7,637 nucleotides of DNA from Bacteriovoracaceae bacterium UBA2428 (lineage in GTDB: Bacteria > Bdellovibrionota > UBA2428). Positions within the stretch are counted from its first letter, which is position 1. Each line of letters starts with the position of its first letter. Positions 5,712-7,637 of the stretch are shown piece by piece. Both the position numbers and the translations under genes were made by a program. Location: contig DDRA01000049.1 in assembly GCA_002343545.1 (NCBI GenBank), forward strand, positions 16,395-24,031. The letters run 5' to 3'. The notes below the pieces were generated by a model that saw only the letters and a program-made list of their open reading frames with translations, was not told where the DNA came from and did no database searches.

Positions 5712-5800
5712 TGGTCCCCGCAGCCAGAATCGAACTGGCACGCCGCTTGCGCAGCACGGGATTTTAAGTCCCGTGTGTCTACCGATTTCACCATGCGGGG
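5712..5800 (-). tRNA. tRNA-Leu (anticodon UAA)
   Basis: An 89-nt class II tRNA read directly from the minus strand. The acceptor stem CCCCGCA pairs fully with TGCGGGG, with discriminator A and an encoded CCA end (5714-5712). The anticodon stem CGGGA/TCCCG encloses the loop CTTAAAA, giving anticodon TAA at 5766-5764, which reads UUA (and UUG by wobble) leucine codons. A long variable arm, GCTGC-GCAA-GCGGC, is typical of tRNA-Leu. The T arm is GCCAG-TTCGATT-CTGGC. The D arm carries the GG of the loop (ATCGGTAGAC). No integrase or duplicated 3' end is seen next to it. Confidence 0.97.
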
Positions 5801-5810
5801 AGACCCGCAC

Positions 5811-5839
5811 TTTATAGGGCCGCCGTGCGAGTCGGTCAA
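5811..5839 (-). promoter_or_regulatory. strong sigma70-type promoter of tRNA-Leu
   Basis: On the minus strand, TTGACC (5839-5834), an exact 17-nt spacer, and TATAAA (5816-5811). The predicted start is near 5804, four bases before the mature tRNA. An AT-only block, AAAATTTT (5854-5847), lies just upstream of the -35 box, where an UP element would sit. The segment between -10 and start is mostly G/C (GTGCGG), a known feature of stable-RNA promoters under stringent control; that control is an inference here. Confidence 0.8.
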
Positions 5840-5891
5840 AGGCGTCAAAATTTTCGTTCCCGCCAAAGCCCCTCCGCTCCGAAGAGAGAGG

Positions 5892-6206
5892 ATGAGCGTT
5901 TTGCTTCGGAGCCTTGGCATCGTCGGCATGGCTTGGCTCGGCGGCTGCGCTTCGCTCGCCCCGGGTTTTCGCGCGTCACCCGACGTCTCGCGTCCCGCGC
6001 GCGATCCTGCGGGGCTCGAGCTCTCGCAGGAGGACTACCGCGTGACGCTCGAACGCTGGCCCTGGATCCGCGACGGTCGGCAGCTTCGCCGTCGCACGCT
6101 GATCCTCGCGTTGCGTCCGAGTTTCGCGCAGCTCGAAGCCCTCGATCGCAGCCGCGATCCGCGGCTCGAAGTCGAGATTCTTTCGCGGCTTTCCCCTTCC
6201 CTTTGA
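5892..6206 (+). CDS. small lipoprotein, unknown function
   Basis: A 104-residue lipoprotein precursor. Residues 1-18 form a lipoprotein signal peptide (Arg6, hydrophobic core, lipobox LGGC with the lipidated Cys19, followed by Ala). The mature part, about 86 residues, is rich in Arg, Leu and Asp with no domain I recognise; a central stretch (about 64-78) is hydrophobic and basic. Ala at position +2 suggests transfer to the outer membrane by the Lol system if this is a typical Gram-negative. The ATG at 5892 is chosen because the signal peptide starts there and a purine-rich GAGAGAGG lies just before it. The frame is open further upstream through the antisense of the tRNA, which is not coding. 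It is 75 bp from the prepilin-like gene. Confidence 0.8.
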   Translation: MSVLLRSLGIVGMAWLGGCASLAPGFRASPDVSRPARDPAGLELSQEDYRVTLERWPWIRDGRQLRRRTLILALRPSFAQLEALDRSRDPRLEVEILSRLSPSL

Positions 6207-6266
6207 TTTTGCGTCCTAAACCGCTGATGTCGCGGGTCTCGAAAGGGCCGTCGCCGCGTTTGGCTA

Positions 6267-6275
6267 TGCTACACT
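6267..6275 (+). promoter_or_regulatory. extended -10 promoter of the prepilin-like gene
   Basis: TGCTACACT, an extended -10 (TGn plus TAnnnT), ends 6 nt before the ATG at 6282. No good -35 box is seen, which extended -10 promoters can do without. There is no Shine-Dalgarno sequence, so the mRNA is probably leaderless. A second hexamer, TATGCT, overlaps it at 6265-6270. Confidence 0.45.
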
Positions 6276-6281
6276 GAATCC

Positions 6282-7637
6282 ATGCCGAAGTTTCGCCGCG
6301 TTCACCCTCGGGGCTCTCGCCAAGGTTTCTCGCTGACGGCCGTGCTCGTCGCCGTGGGCTTCCTCGGTTTCCTCTCGATGATCTTCTCGAACATCATGTC
6401 GCAGACGATGAAGGGGCAAGCCTCCGTCGACATGAAGTCGAAGGCGCAGGACTTCGAGCTCACGCTTCGCTACATCCTCGGCGTGAGCGGGCAATGCCAA
6501 GCCTCGCTCAAGTTCGGCGCCATGGACTACCGCATCGCCAAATCCCTCCTTCCTTCCGTGGGCGCGCCCCCCACCCCGGTCCAGATTCCGGTGCCTTCGC
6601 TCAAGCTGCAGGGTCACCTCCTTTCGACGTGGGCGCAGCGCAATGGTTACTCGATGAGCGCCGCGGGCGTCGTAACGCCGACGACGATCAACGTGTCGAG
6701 CGCGACGCCGGCCTCGGGATCCGGGTCCGTCGCGAACGCGGCGAGCGCGAACTGGGATCGGCTTCAGCTCGAGCAGGCCGTGCTCGAGATCGACCAGGCA
6801 CCCATCGCGGCGAACACTTGGATCGCGCGGCTGAAGGTCTGGATGAAGCCGCAGAGCGCGACTTCCGGATCGGCGGCCGGTTTTCAGCAGTCCATCCCGA
6901 TTCGTCTCTCCTTCGAGGAAGCCGACGCTTCGAACCTCAAGATCGGGGACTGCACTTATTCGGCCGGCGCCGCGCCCGAGGAGCTTTGCGCCGAGATGGG
7001 CGGGACTTGGCTCGGCAACGAAACCGGGAAGATGGGCTTCCCCCGCTGCAATATGACCGCGGGGATCCGCCTCGGCGCGAACGAGTGGCCGAAGATGCGT
7101 TTTCGCGACGTCGCGACGGCCGGCATCGTGAGCGTGGACGCTCCGAAGGAAGGGATCCCGAACGCGGTCTACGGCTTTCGCGTGTCGAAATGCGTGAAGA
7201 CGACCAACCTCGCGACGGGGGCCCGCTACGAGTACGATTGCGACGGCCGCGTCGGCACGGGCTACAAGTGCTGGTTCAACGGAACTTCCTGGGTGCAGCA
7301 GTACCGTTACTGGAACGCCTCGACGTCTTCCTTCACCAACCACCCGAACGTTTACCGTTACTGCGACGCGGGCGTCGTCGTGAACTTCGATCCCTCGACG
7401 GCTTCGCCCGAAAACAACGTTTACCAGGCGCTGGACTTCGCGACGCTCTCCGATAGCGTGGGGGAGAACGCGGGCTACGCCGACAATAGCATCGCGCGGC
7501 GTCTCCTCGAGCACGACAGCTCGCCGGCCTTCCTGAAATGCCAAACGGCGCCGAACGGCAAGGCGGCCGAGGGTACCGTGTGTTCGACGAACCAGACGGG
7601 GGGCGATGGCGCGGGAGCCGCGGCGGCGGGATCCTGT
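6282..7637 (+). CDS. large type IV prepilin-like protein, partial (3' end outside window)
   Basis: At least 452 residues, still open at the window edge. The N-terminus is a class III (type IV prepilin) signal: a 15-residue basic leader ending in Gly15, then FSLTAV and a hydrophobic helix to about residue 39. This predicts cleavage by a PilD-type peptidase between Gly15 and Phe16, with the helix then packing into a pilus or pseudopilus. The Glu usually at mature position 5 is Ala20. The rest is far larger than a major pilin and is likely surface-exposed or extracellular. It has a Ser/Ala/Gly-rich linker (about 143-157) and many Cys (72, 224, 236, 256, 304, 320, 330, 361, 420, 434, 452). Cys236-AEMGGTW with Cys224 and Cys256 looks like a disulfide-bonded repeat unit. 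Region 304-361 is rich in Tyr, Trp and Asn. It could be a minor pilin, tip adhesin or pseudopilin. The start is fixed by the leader. Confidence 0.85.
   Translation, partial: MPKFRRVHPRGSRQGFSLTAVLVAVGFLGFLSMIFSNIMSQTMKGQASVDMKSKAQDFELTLRYILGVSGQCQASLKFGAMDYRIAKSLLPSVGAPPTPVQIPVPSLKLQGHLLSTWAQRNGYSMSAAGVVTPTTINVSSATPASGSGSVANAASANWDRLQLEQAVLEIDQAPIAANTWIARLKVWMKPQSATSGSAAGFQQSIPIRLSFEEADASNLKIGDCTYSAGAAPEELCAEMGGTWLGNETGKMGFPRCNMTAGIRLGANEWPKMRFRDVATAGIVSVDAPKEGIPNAVYGFRVSKCVKTTNLATGARYEYDCDGRVGTGYKCWFNGTSWVQQYRYWNASTSSFTNHPNVYRYCDAGVVVNFDPSTASPENNVYQALDFATLSDSVGENAGYADNSIARRLLEHDSSPAFLKCQTAPNGKAAEGTVCSTNQTGGDGAGAAAAGSC

Noticed and set aside
5712..5760. tRNA-Leu 3' end as an integration (att) site
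   Set aside because: tRNA-Leu 3' ends are common targets, but I saw no integrase gene, no repeated copy of the 3' end in the window and no compositional break.
5378..5767. Plus-strand open frame between clpP and tRNA-Leu
   Set aside because: It needs a TTG start, has no ribosome-binding site or promoter, and runs into the antisense of the tRNA, a common false ORF pattern.
6264..7544. 426-codon minus-strand open frame over the prepilin-like gene
   Set aside because: The plus strand carries a class III leader and regularly placed cysteines. The antisense product is Arg/His/Val-rich shadow sequence.

Overview
This is a GC-rich stretch of bacterial chromosome (roughly 60-65 % G+C by eye) with tightly packed genes on both strands. 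A lipoprotein, a type IV prepilin-like protein and two exported proteins with C-terminal anchors suggest a Gram-negative bacterium. The very large, cysteine-rich prepilin-like protein, with a Cys-x3-Gly-Gly-x-Trp segment, recalls predatory or environmental 'deltaproteobacterial' and Bdellovibrionota-type genomes. That placement is an impression, not a proof. I see no insertion sequence, integrase, phage gene, CRISPR array or rRNA.

Layout. From 1118 down to 23 (minus strand) lies a two-gene unit: a two-helix membrane protein of unknown function, then an RDD-family membrane protein. Divergent from it, at 1141-2196 (+), is a two-domain protein. Its N-terminal half resembles UPF0598/DUF4505 and its C-terminal half is a TPMT-like SAM methyltransferase. 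It is followed at 2255-3100 (+) by an exported protein with a C-terminal membrane anchor. Convergent to that, at 4624-3155 (-), is a second, unrelated exported protein with long proline-rich linkers and a C-terminal helix ending in Lys-Lys-Lys. Next come a compact ClpP-type serine protease (4780-5358, +), a small unknown gene on the other strand that overlaps its 3' end (5671-5324, -), tRNA-Leu(UAA) with a clear sigma70-type promoter (5800-5712, -), a small lipoprotein (5892-6206, +), and the start of a large prepilin-like gene (6282 to the window edge, +).

How it fits together. The exported genes (lipoprotein, prepilin-like protein, two anchored proteins, two membrane proteins) point to envelope functions, but nothing shows one pathway. 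The clp-type protease and tRNA look like housekeeping genes.

The most general pattern is in the starts. At least four, probably five, genes begin 6-9 nt after a TAnnnT -10-like hexamer and have no well-placed Shine-Dalgarno sequence, so they are probably transcribed as leaderless mRNAs. Two of these starts (1118 - and 1141 +) are divergent and share one overlapping, nearly symmetric -10 region. By contrast, the operon-internal gene at 538 and the GTG-started gene at 4624 carry recognisable Shine-Dalgarno sequences.
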